Shown here piece after piece: positions 1 to 5,015 of a stretch of DNA of 5,234 nucleotides. Positions within the stretch are counted from its first letter, which is position 1; each line of letters opens with the position of its first letter. The stretch is taken from assembly GCA_020854975.1 (NCBI GenBank), contig JAHKLQ010000112.1, positions 1 through 5,234 of the forward strand, in the 5' to 3' direction. The notes below the pieces were generated by a model. That model was not told the origin of the DNA. It saw only the letters and a program-made list of their open reading frames with translations, and searched no databases. The translations under genes and the position numbers were made by a program. The DNA is from Methanobacterium sp. (GTDB lineage Archaea > Methanobacteriota > Methanobacteria > Methanobacteriales > Methanobacteriaceae).

Positions 1-1810
1 CAGTGGCTGTGACATTGTTGTATTGAAGGGTGCTGTTACTGATAATTAGAACATTCTCGTTGTAGATTGCTCCACCAACGGCAAAAATATCTCCACCTGT
101 GGCTTTAACCGAATTGTATTGGATGGTGCTTTTGTCAATATACACATTTCCAATGTATGAATTAGATATAGCTCCACCGCCAATGCGATTTATACTTGGA
201 GTAGTAGCCGCAACTGTGTTGTATTGGATAGAGCTGTCATTAATATACAGATTTCCATTATTGAGTATTCCTCCACCGTAAACACCTACACTTGCATCTG
301 TGGTTGTGATGGCGTTATTGTATTGGATGGTGCTTTTGTCAATATACACATTTCCATGTTCAGAATTGGAGATTCCGGCCCCATAAATAATCACGTCCGT
401 ATCAGCCGTGGCTGTGATGGTGTTGCTTTGAATGATACTGTTAGTAATGATAAGAATATTATCATTGTAGATTCCTCCACCTTCAGCAGATACAATATTG
501 AGTTGTGAAGCGGCTGTGGCTATGGCATTGTTATTTTGGATGATACAATTATTGATAAAGAGATTTCCACCATTGCATATCCCTCCACCAAAAGAATGCA
601 CGTTTACACCTTCACCTGAGGCTGTGGCATTGTTATTTTGGATGATACAGTTATCAATTGTTAAATCTCCATTAATATCATTGAAGATTCCTGCACCACT
701 AGCATCTACATCTATAGTTTTACTTGTGGCTGTCGCGGTGTTATATTCGATTGTACTGTCCTCTATGGTTAATTCACCTTCTTTGTTGTAGATGGATCCT
801 CCTTTACTTGCGGTGTTGTTTGTGAGTGTGGACCCTGTGATGGTTAGTGTTCCACTATTGTAGATAGCTCCCCCGTCGATTTTTGCTGTGTTACTTGTAA
901 GTGTACTGTTAGTTATGGCTAGTGTTCCACTATTGTAGATTGCTCCACCGTTTGAATAATCTACGGAGTTATTATTGAATGATGTTTGGGTTATGTTTAA
1001 TATACCAGTTGCATAATTATAAATAGCTCCTCCTTCTTCAGCGGTGTTATTTTTGAATGTGCAGTTGGTCATGTTTAAGTTTTTAGAGTTGTAAATAGCT
1101 CCACCATAAAACCATGCGAAGTTATTATCAAAAGAACAACCAGTCATGTTTAAATTTCCGTAGTTAGCGATAGCACCACCAACACCGCTTGGCACTGTAT
1201 TATTATTGAAGGTGCTGTTAATCACTTCCAATATTCCATCGTTATGGATGGCCCCACCTCCAATTGCAGTGTTCTGTGTAAAGTTACAGTCAGATACTGT
1301 TAGGGTGCCACTATTGTAGATTGCTCCTCCAAAGATAGTCGCAGCATCCTTGTTAAAGTTACAATTATACACTGTTAAAGTTCCGTTATTGTTAATAGCC
1401 CCACCGTTCTTAGTTGTACTGGTGTTGGTTAATGTCAAATCCTTTAATATAACGGTTATTCCCTGGTTGATTGTGAATATTGATCCTTGTCCTTGACCAT
1501 CAATTATGGTGCCTGCCTGACTTTGGCCGATAAGGGTCATGTTTTTGTTTATTGTTAAGTTAGTGTTTCCTGTGTCTTTGTAAGTTCCGTCGGCAAGGTA
1601 TATTGTCTCATTTGGATTTACACTGTCCATTCCTTTTTGTATAGTAAGGTAAGGATTGTCAATAGAACCCGTACCACTTGTGTCATTTCCAGTGGTATTA
1701 ACATAAACATCTGCTGCAGAAACAGCACTCAAACAGATTAATAAGGTTAAGCTTATTAGCAGTAAAGGAATAATGAATTTAGTTTTAGTTGTAATCGTTT
1801 GGTTTCGTAT
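1..1810 (-). CDS. Secreted adhesin-like beta-helix repeat protein (Chlamydial PMP-type repeats), C-terminus beyond window
   Basis: The frame is open for 603 codons from an ATA at 1810-1808 to the window edge, with no stop or frameshift. Residues 1-33 form a Sec signal peptide: basic R2, K9, K11, a hydrophobic core at 12-30, and probable cleavage at VSA-A near residue 32. Residues 34-130 have the N-terminal form of right-handed beta-helix surface proteins (DVYVNTTGND, then a TIQKGMD segment and YLADGTY). From residue 136 there are 16 coils marked GGAIYN or variants, followed by G-x-L-x-I-x-N-S/C-T/x-F/I/L-x-x-N. N-x-S/T sequons are abundant. Members of this family are exported to the cell surface and are usually called adhesin-like proteins; the binding partner is unknown. 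The C-terminal anchor is not visible. The first in-frame ATG (1630-1628) and a TTG (1732-1730) would remove or cut the signal peptide, so the ATA is chosen. Family placement is firm, start less so. Confidence 0.88.
   Translation of the reverse strand, partial: MRNQTITTKTKFIIPLLLISLTLLICLSAVSAADVYVNTTGNDTSGTGSIDNPYLTIQKGMDSVNPNETIYLADGTYKDTGNTNLTINKNMTLIGQSQAGTIIDGQGQGSIFTINQGITVILKDLTLTNTSTTKNGGAINNNGTLTVYNCNFNKDAATIFGGAIYNSGTLTVSDCNFTQNTAIGGGAIHNDGILEVINSTFNNNTVPSGVGGAIANYGNLNMTGCSFDNNFAWFYGGAIYNSKNLNMTNCTFKNNTAEEGGAIYNYATGILNITQTSFNNNSVDYSNGGAIYNSGTLAITNSTLTSNTAKIDGGAIYNSGTLTITGSTLTNNTASKGGSIYNKEGELTIEDSTIEYNTATATSKTIDVDASGAGIFNDINGDLTIDNCIIQNNNATASGEGVNVHSFGGGICNGGNLFINNCIIQNNNAIATAASQLNIVSAEGGGIYNDNILIITNSIIQSNTITATADTDVIIYGAGISNSEHGNVYIDKSTIQYNNAITTTDASVGVYGGGILNNGNLYINDSSIQYNTVAATTPSINRIGGGAISNSYIGNVYIDKSTIQYNSVKATGGDIFAVGGAIYNENVLIISNSTLQYNNVTAT
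113..356 (-). repeat. 40-bp perfect direct repeat within the adhesin gene (113-152 and 317-356)
   Basis: The 40 bases at 113-152 recur exactly at 317-356, offset by 204 bp (68 codons, in frame). Both encode VYIDKSTIQYN (residues 488-498 and 556-566). The interval equals two of the long ~34-residue coils. This points to recent duplication or gene conversion, and recombination between the copies would delete two coils without shifting the frame. Confidence 0.9.
523..649 (-). repeat. 25-bp perfect direct repeat within the adhesin gene (523-547 and 625-649)
   Basis: Twenty-five identical bases are offset by 102 bp (34 codons, in frame). They encode the CIIQNNNA segment of two adjacent long coils (residues 388-395 and 422-429). 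It is a second sign of coil-by-coil expansion in this part of the gene. Confidence 0.85.
845..940 (-). repeat. 21-bp perfect direct repeat within the adhesin gene (845-865 and 920-940)
   Basis: Twenty-one identical bases are offset by 75 bp (25 codons). They encode IYNSGTL in two adjacent short coils (around residues 291 and 316). The same sequence recurs in shortened form near 1307-1321. The 75-bp offset is the short-coil period. Confidence 0.85.
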
Positions 1811-1814
1811 GTTT

Positions 1815-1825
1815 TCACCTCCTTT
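1815..1825 (-). promoter_or_regulatory. Strong Shine-Dalgarno that fixes the ATA start
   Basis: On the minus strand the sequence reads AAAGGAGGTGA, then four bases, then ATACGA. The match to the archaeal anti-Shine-Dalgarno (3' end of 16S rRNA) is near perfect and the spacing is ideal for initiation at 1810. No in-frame ATG, GTG or TTG lies nearby. The GTG inside the SD itself is in another frame and soon meets a stop. Confidence 0.8.
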
Positions 1826-1876
1826 GTATTTTATTAAATAAATTATTAAGTATTATTGAAATCCTGTTGTATGGCG

Positions 1877-1901
1877 CACCTTAAAAAAGTTAATTAAGGT
1901 G
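1877..1901 (-). repeat. 8-bp inverted repeat upstream of the adhesin start
   Basis: CACCTTAA at 1877-1884 is complementary to TTAAGGTG at 1894-1901, with a 9-nt spacer. It lies about 70-90 bp upstream of the start codon, so it could be a hairpin in the mRNA leader or an operator. The sequence shows the symmetry only; function is inferred. Confidence 0.45.
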
Positions 1902-2154
1902 AAAATAAGTCCATTGATGTTTAGATTAATTAGTTAGTAAGTATATTCTTCAAAAAAGTGTTAGTTTTAGCTATTATTAATACTTAACTAAGGAAAAATA
2001 AAATATGTGTAATAGAATCACATTGTTGCATTTAAATTCATGTTTCATGTATTAAACATAATTAAAATGAATATTAAATAGTGCATATGTAAATATGAAC
2101 AAATAAAAAGATAATTTATACTATTTTCAATTCATAAGCCCCTAATACAGTCGT

Positions 2155-2222
2155 AATTCTAATTAATATCACTTAATTTACATTATTTTCCTTTAGGAAT
2201 ATTCACTTGTTTAATTAGAATT
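2155..2222. repeat. 12-bp perfect inverted repeat upstream of the small gene
   Basis: AATTCTAATTAA at 2155-2166 is the exact reverse complement of 2211-2222, with 44 bp between the arms. The right arm runs into the left arm of the tighter palindrome at 2219-2248. The AT-only-but-one composition weakens the case, but a 12-bp exact match at a promoter is notable. Confidence 0.5.
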
Positions 2223-2248
2223 TCGTTAAACTGTACTATAACGAAATT
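2219..2248. promoter_or_regulatory. Operator-like palindrome (10-bp arms) just upstream of a TATA box
   Basis: AATTTCGTTA (2219-2228) and TAACGAAATT (2239-2248) form a perfect 10-bp inverted repeat with a 10-bp spacer. The dyad ends about 10 bp upstream of the TATA box at 2259. In archaea, sites just upstream of BRE/TATA are typical for dimeric regulators, often activators. The regulator is not identifiable here. Confidence 0.55.
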
Positions 2249-2255
2249 GTTAGTA

Positions 2256-2267
2256 ACATATATAAAA
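2256..2267 (+). promoter_or_regulatory. TATA-box promoter of the 58-aa small gene
   Basis: ACATATATAAAA is a good archaeal TATA box. A start site about 25 bp downstream (around 2285-2290) would give a leader of roughly 20 nt that contains the AGGAG ribosome binding site at 2295-2299. Confidence 0.65.
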
Positions 2268-2308
2268 CCTCACAACCAACATTCACCCTGCAATAGGAGA
2301 TTTATTTT

Positions 2309-2485
2309 ATGGCTAAGTTTTACAGAATACGTGACTTTATTGATGATGAGAGTGTGGAAAAGTTCATCAACGAACTTATTGAAGAAAATATAGATTACTT
2401 AAGGGCTAAATACAGGCAACTACTATCTGCAGCCAATAAAACAAGAAAAAAAGTTCCAAAACGGAAGATCCCGAACCGGAATTAA
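2309..2485 (+). CDS. Small protein of unknown function, 58 aa
   Basis: The ORF begins MAKFYRIRDF and ends at TAA 2483-2485. It is not a protein I recognise. It has an acidic, probably helical N-terminal two-thirds (residues 9-42, rich in D/E/I/L, including IDDESVEKFINELIEE) and a strongly basic tail from K44 (NKTRKKVPKRK). There is no membrane segment, cysteine or signal peptide. Support for a real gene is mainly contextual: TATA box at 2259-2267, AGGAG at 2295-2299 nine bases before ATG, an operator-like palindrome further upstream and a T-rich tract right after the stop. The charge layout would suit a nucleic-acid or protein-binding small regulator, but that is inference. It sits alone, divergent from the adhesin gene and convergent with the CDF gene. 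Confidence 0.68.
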   Translation: MAKFYRIRDFIDDESVEKFINELIEENIDYLRAKYRQLLSAANKTRKKVPKRKIPNRN

Positions 2486-2545
2486 TTTTTAACTCTTTTC
2501 AAATATTTTCTATACCTATTTTACTCTATACTTATTTTACACTTT
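2486..2545 (+). terminator. T-rich archaeal-type terminator after the small gene
   Basis: Right after the stop the plus strand has TTTTT (2486-2490), then CTCTTTTC, ATTTTC, TATTTTAC and a second TATTTTAC. Archaeal polymerase terminates at such oligo-T runs without needing a hairpin. The minus strand here is A-rich, so the convergent CDF gene has no equivalent signal in this gap. Confidence 0.5.
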
Positions 2546-2563
2546 ACAGATTAACCTAGCTTG

Positions 2564-3940
2564 CTAAATATGATGTACATCACTGAATTCATCCTCAGCC
2601 ATGGAAAGAAGAATAGTATCCGACATGTGAACATCATAGTAATCAAAATTACTTAAAAAGTTCTCCAGATACTGACTACCAGCATCACTTAAGGTGTAAA
2701 CTTCTTCTTCTAAAATGAGAAGTTCTTCTTTTTTAAGAGGAACTACCAGATCATCAAAGATCTCATCAAAGTCATGAACCTCCTTAACCGTAGCATTAAG
2801 CTCTGACAAGACTGGAATGTAATTATCTGGACTGAAAACAGATCCCAAGGATGAAACAATTTCTGGACGTGTCCTATGCTTACCCCACAGAATATATAAT
2901 ATCCAGTTCTGAAATGCCATCATTTTATTACCCTCCCAGGTCTCCTCCAGAGGAAGTTTATAATGGGAATAATCTTCTTCCTCCCCCTTCCGGACTGAAA
3001 TAGCTTCTCTGAGTAAATCCGTGGCATCTCTGAATATTCCAATGGCTATAAACAAGGCTATAAGAGCATCAACAAAGTAAACACCCTGCAAGGTGAAAAC
3101 CGCCCCAGCAATAACTGATAAACCTATGAATATATGATTTTTACTATCCACTGACTGGGAAATAAGGGTTAAACTGGAATTTACCTTCCCCACATAGCGC
3201 TGATAATAGAACAGGAAAACCGCAGCCAAAATAGCCACACCCTCCACCACTATAACCAGATAGGGCATACCCATAGGGGTGAGTGTACCGTAAAAGGCAC
3301 TTATAAGATGAGTAACTGAATCATAACCTATACTCAGGGAGGCAAAGAATAATCCGAATACCACCAGAAGAGTGGACAAAGTTTCTCGGTGATACTTGAT
3401 TCCCAACCATACCATAAAGGCGGAGATAGTGTCCATGGTAGCATCAGTACCATCAGCAGTGAGCCCCACACTCCCACTCACCAGTCCTGATCCTAATTTA
3501 AGCACAGCCAGAAAAGCATCCAATACCGTGGTATTTTTAGCTGCAGCATCAACTTTAAAGAAATCCTTACGCACCCTAGAAGCTCTTTTTTCCATATTCT
3601 GGACGAATTTCCCAGCCAACTCCTCTCCCTGAGAAGTTAGAGAATAATAACCATCCTCCAGTTTCACCCATCCATTTTCAATGAGTTTTTCACACTCTTC
3701 TTCAGTTTTACCAGTTTTTTTAGCAGCCCTTTCATCTTCCAATTCAGATCTGATATGTGCTAAGGTGAAAAACAATTTTTCCATTAAAGGCTGACTTTTT
3801 TTAGGTAATTGCTGGTACCAGATAAGGGATAAGAAAAGAATGGTCTTATCATCCAGTTCCTCTAAACTTTGAGGTCCCTCTTTCAGGAGGGCCATCATCA
3901 GAAATTTATCATATCCCAGGAGGAGTCTTTCCTTTTCCAT
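2564..3940 (-). CDS. CDF-family cation transporter with winged-helix-like N- and C-terminal regions
   Basis: This is a 458-residue membrane protein. Residues 137-311 form the six-helix core of cation diffusion facilitators, which export divalent metals by proton antiport: TM1 137-158, TM2 165-182, TM3 189-207, TM4 226-246, TM5 262-283, TM6 287-305. TM2 carries D166-x3-D170 (with D163 just before) and TM5 D265-x3-H269, matching the family's metal site but with Asp/His order reversed in TM5. The usual ferredoxin-like C-terminal domain is not apparent. Instead residues 1-130 and 338-435 both resemble winged helices, with matching wing motifs (L94-E95-Y99-L101-G105-F112 and L410-E411-Y415-L417-G421-F428, identical spacing). 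Family members without metal-sensing tails exist, so substrate cannot be predicted. The start is supported by GGTGATGA at 3944-3951. It is divergent from the coiled-coil gene; the transported metal is unknown. Confidence 0.85.
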   Translation of the reverse strand: MEKERLLLGYDKFLMMALLKEGPQSLEELDDKTILFLSLIWYQQLPKKSQPLMEKLFFTLAHIRSELEDERAAKKTGKTEEECEKLIENGWVKLEDGYYSLTSQGEELAGKFVQNMEKRASRVRKDFFKVDAAAKNTTVLDAFLAVLKLGSGLVSGSVGLTADGTDATMDTISAFMVWLGIKYHRETLSTLLVVFGLFFASLSIGYDSVTHLISAFYGTLTPMGMPYLVIVVEGVAILAAVFLFYYQRYVGKVNSSLTLISQSVDSKNHIFIGLSVIAGAVFTLQGVYFVDALIALFIAIGIFRDATDLLREAISVRKGEEEDYSHYKLPLEETWEGNKMMAFQNWILYILWGKHRTRPEIVSSLGSVFSPDNYIPVLSELNATVKEVHDFDEIFDDLVVPLKKEELLILEEEVYTLSDAGSQYLENFLSNFDYYDVHMSDTILLSMAEDEFSDVHHI

Positions 3941-3960
3941 TAATCATCACCGAATCAAAA

Positions 3961-3987
3961 GGATGGATTAAAAATACCACACCATCC
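3961..3987 (-). other. Possible hairpin in the CDF mRNA leader
   Basis: On the minus strand GGATGG pairs with CCATCC across a 15-nt loop, followed directly by TTTT and, 10 nt later, the ribosome binding site. The position between promoter and RBS could make it a leader control element. The stem has only 6 bp, so chance is a real alternative. Confidence 0.3.
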
Positions 3988-4015
3988 CACAGATTAAAAA
4001 CAGGATTGGTTTCAT

Positions 4016-4030
4016 AATCTTCTAAAGATT
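4016..4030. promoter_or_regulatory. Operator-like inverted repeat at the CDF promoter
   Basis: AATCTT (4016-4021) and AAGATT (4025-4030) form a tight 6-bp inverted repeat with a 3-bp spacer. It overlaps the downstream edge of the minus-strand TATA box and lies before the expected start site, where a repressor would block transcription. A metal-responsive repressor would be logical for a transporter gene, but no regulator is seen. Confidence 0.4.
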
Positions 4031-4035
4031 TATAC
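4027..4035 (-). promoter_or_regulatory. TATA-box promoter of the CDF gene
   Basis: The minus strand reads GTATAAATC. A start site about 25 bp downstream (near 4005) would give a ~65-nt leader before the ATG at 3940. A second TATA-like sequence (GGTTATAAACC) lies at 4056-4066 inside an imperfect, once-bulged dyad spanning 4051-4070. Confidence 0.5.
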
Positions 4036-4090
4036 TATTGGGAAGGAGTGGTAATGGTTTATAACCTTACTCAATTCTTTTTTGTGTCTC

Positions 4091-4128
4091 TAACTTATAT
4101 AAATTAATGAAAAGTATAAGTTATAAGT
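4091..4128 (+). promoter_or_regulatory. Promoter with 9-bp inverted repeat for the coiled-coil gene
   Basis: ACTTATATAAATTA at 4093-4106 is a good TATA box. TAACTTATA (4091-4099) and TATAAGTTA (4115-4123) are perfect reverse complements 15 bp apart, and TATAAGT is repeated in tandem at 4115-4121 and 4122-4128. The dyad covers the TATA box, as expected for a repressor site. The TTATAA at 4121-4126 could serve as an alternative TATA box with a start near 4150. Confidence 0.55.
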
Positions 4129-4289
4129 GGAAGGTTCCCGGGCCATGTAGGTATGATAAATCTTCTTTTAATTACGTTAGAGGGAGTGCTTGGGGGTCTT
4201 TTTGAGAACCTTTATGAACTCTAAGAACATAACATACAAAGGAGAAAATATACTCTAAGTTGTCATGAAATTGTTTTAGAGGTAATTTA
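4126..4289 (+). other. Long, possibly structured 5' leader of the coiled-coil gene
   Basis: About 165 nt separate the predicted start site from the ATG. TTAGAG occurs at 4177-4182 and 4276-4281, and its complement CTCTAA at 4219-4224 and 4253-4258, so alternative pairings are possible. The last TTAGAG overlaps the ribosome binding site GAGGT (4279-4283). AAGGTTC (4131-4137) can also pair with GAACCTT (4206-4212). An orphan AAAGGAG at 4238-4244 has no start codon at normal distance. I recognise no known riboswitch; 6-7 bp matches can arise by chance. Confidence 0.35.
4153..4224 (+). CDS. Possible 23-aa leucine-rich leader peptide (uORF)
   Basis: ATG at 4153 opens a 23-codon frame ending in TAA at 4222-4224, inside the leader of the coiled-coil gene. 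The peptide begins MINLLLITLEGVLGG and has 8 leucines in 23 residues. No proper ribosome binding site precedes it; it could be leaderless if transcription starts near 4150. Its stop lies in one arm of a possible hairpin. A frame this short is expected fairly often by chance, so this is a weak call. Confidence 0.2.
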   Translation: MINLLLITLEGVLGGLFENLYEL

Positions 4290-4904
4290 ATGGTGAAACT
4301 GGTAAAGTCTGCAGTTAAATGTTATAAAAAGAAGACCAAGAAAAATGTTGGGGGCCAAAAAAAGACCTATGAATATAATCAATACCTGGTTCCCCTTAAA
4401 AGGTCGGATAAATTGGATTGCAGCATGGAAGTATTCATCATACCCCAAAGTGACCTTAAAGATCTGGTGGATGAGGAGGGAGAGTTGAAAGATATTTCAG
4501 CTCAAAAATCAGAATACAAAAAACACCTGGCCCAATATGAAACTGAACTGGCAGACTTAGAATGGAAACACAACCAACTGTCCAAGACCTACAAAGGCCT
4601 GTTCAATAAATACAATAAAGCCCGCAGAAAACAGCAGGACCTGGAAGAAAGGGTTAAAAAACTTGAAAGTGACAGAACAAAACTTATAGACGCCCTGAAA
4701 AAAGAGAGAGCGGATAAAAAAATCGTTCAGAAGGGATCTTTCAAGGGGCAGGTGTCTAGTAAGGAACTGGCAGCTGAACAGAATAAAATTAAGGAAAACA
4801 CTCCAACTTCTTCTGTTAAAGATGATAAAAAGGACAAGGAAGATACAGACCTCTGGACCTCTCTTAAGAGTCGTCTGACCAAGAAGGAACAGGAAGAAGA
4901 ATAA
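4290..4904 (+). CDS. Coiled-coil protein of unknown function, 204 aa
   Basis: I do not recognise this family. Residues 1-60 look like a small basic beta-rich domain (AVKCYKKKTKK, a GGQ turn, then TYEYNQYLVPLKRSD and MEVFIIPQSDL), with cysteines at 11 and 44. Residues 66-146 are a long charged coiled coil rich in Lys, Glu, Leu and Gln. Residues 150-187 are polar and probably disordered, and 186-204 form a short amphipathic helix (DLWTSLKSRLTKKEQEEE). No signal peptide or membrane segment is present, so it is probably cytoplasmic. The start is supported by GAGGT at 4279-4283, six bases before ATG. The basic N-terminal domain plus coiled coil suggests an oligomer that binds nucleic acid or another protein; this is inference. 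It lies 111 bp upstream of a Cas4/RecB-like nuclease gene in the same direction. Confidence 0.8.
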   Translation: MVKLVKSAVKCYKKKTKKNVGGQKKTYEYNQYLVPLKRSDKLDCSMEVFIIPQSDLKDLVDEEGELKDISAQKSEYKKHLAQYETELADLEWKHNQLSKTYKGLFNKYNKARRKQQDLEERVKKLESDRTKLIDALKKERADKKIVQKGSFKGQVSSKELAAEQNKIKENTPTSSVKDDKKDKEDTDLWTSLKSRLTKKEQEEE

Positions 4905-4943
4905 AGTTATTACTCATCAGATGCTCTACCATTAAGATTATTC

Positions 4944-4955
4944 TTATTATAAATC
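4944..4955 (+). promoter_or_regulatory. Possible TATA-box promoter of the Cas4-like gene
   Basis: TTATTATAAATC could direct initiation near 4972-4980, about 40 nt before the ATG. GTGGAA and TTCCAC (4970-4975 and 4981-4986) form a 6-bp stem with a 5-nt loop at the expected transcript start. No T-rich terminator is seen after 4904, so read-through from the coiled-coil gene is also possible. Confidence 0.4.
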
Positions 4956-5015
4956 AAGGATTATACTGTGTGGAAACAAATTCCACCTATTTCTTTAACA
5001 ATCACGGTGTAACCC

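Larger units (their letters stand above)
1811..2308. other. AT-rich divergent intergenic region between adhesin and small gene
   Basis: No credible ORF or RNA gene is seen in these 498 bp. The left part is the probable leader and promoter region of the adhesin gene; a weak minus-strand TATA candidate (ATATAC) lies near 1941-1946, but I cannot place the start site. TTAATTAG or its complement occurs at 1926-1933, 2159-2166 and 2211-2218, and TTAATTAA at 1890-1897; in DNA this AT-rich some are expected by chance. A 6-bp inverted repeat (ATGTTT/AAACAT) lies at 2040-2059. The better palindromes and the plus-strand promoter are listed separately. Confidence 0.6.

Noticed and set aside
99..791. Three overlapping plus-strand ORFs (60, 94 and 97 codons)
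   Set aside because: They are antisense shadows of the repeated adhesin gene; their repetitive content mirrors its coils and they lack ribosome binding sites.
1..1400. Regularly spaced repeats as a possible CRISPR array or satellite DNA
   Set aside because: The periodicity is in an open reading frame, repeats are degenerate at DNA level, and units encode beta-helix coils.
1628..1630. ATG at residue 61 as the true adhesin start
   Set aside because: It would discard a complete signal peptide and the conserved N-terminal segment, and it has no SD at the right distance.
3396..3632. Plus-strand 78-codon ORF
   Set aside because: It lies wholly antisense to the TM-core and N-terminal part of the CDF gene, with no RBS or promoter.
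4970..4986. Hairpin GTGGAA/TTCCAC as a terminator of the coiled-coil gene
   Set aside because: The stem is short, no T-run follows it, and it lies downstream of a TATA box, so a leader hairpin is as likely.
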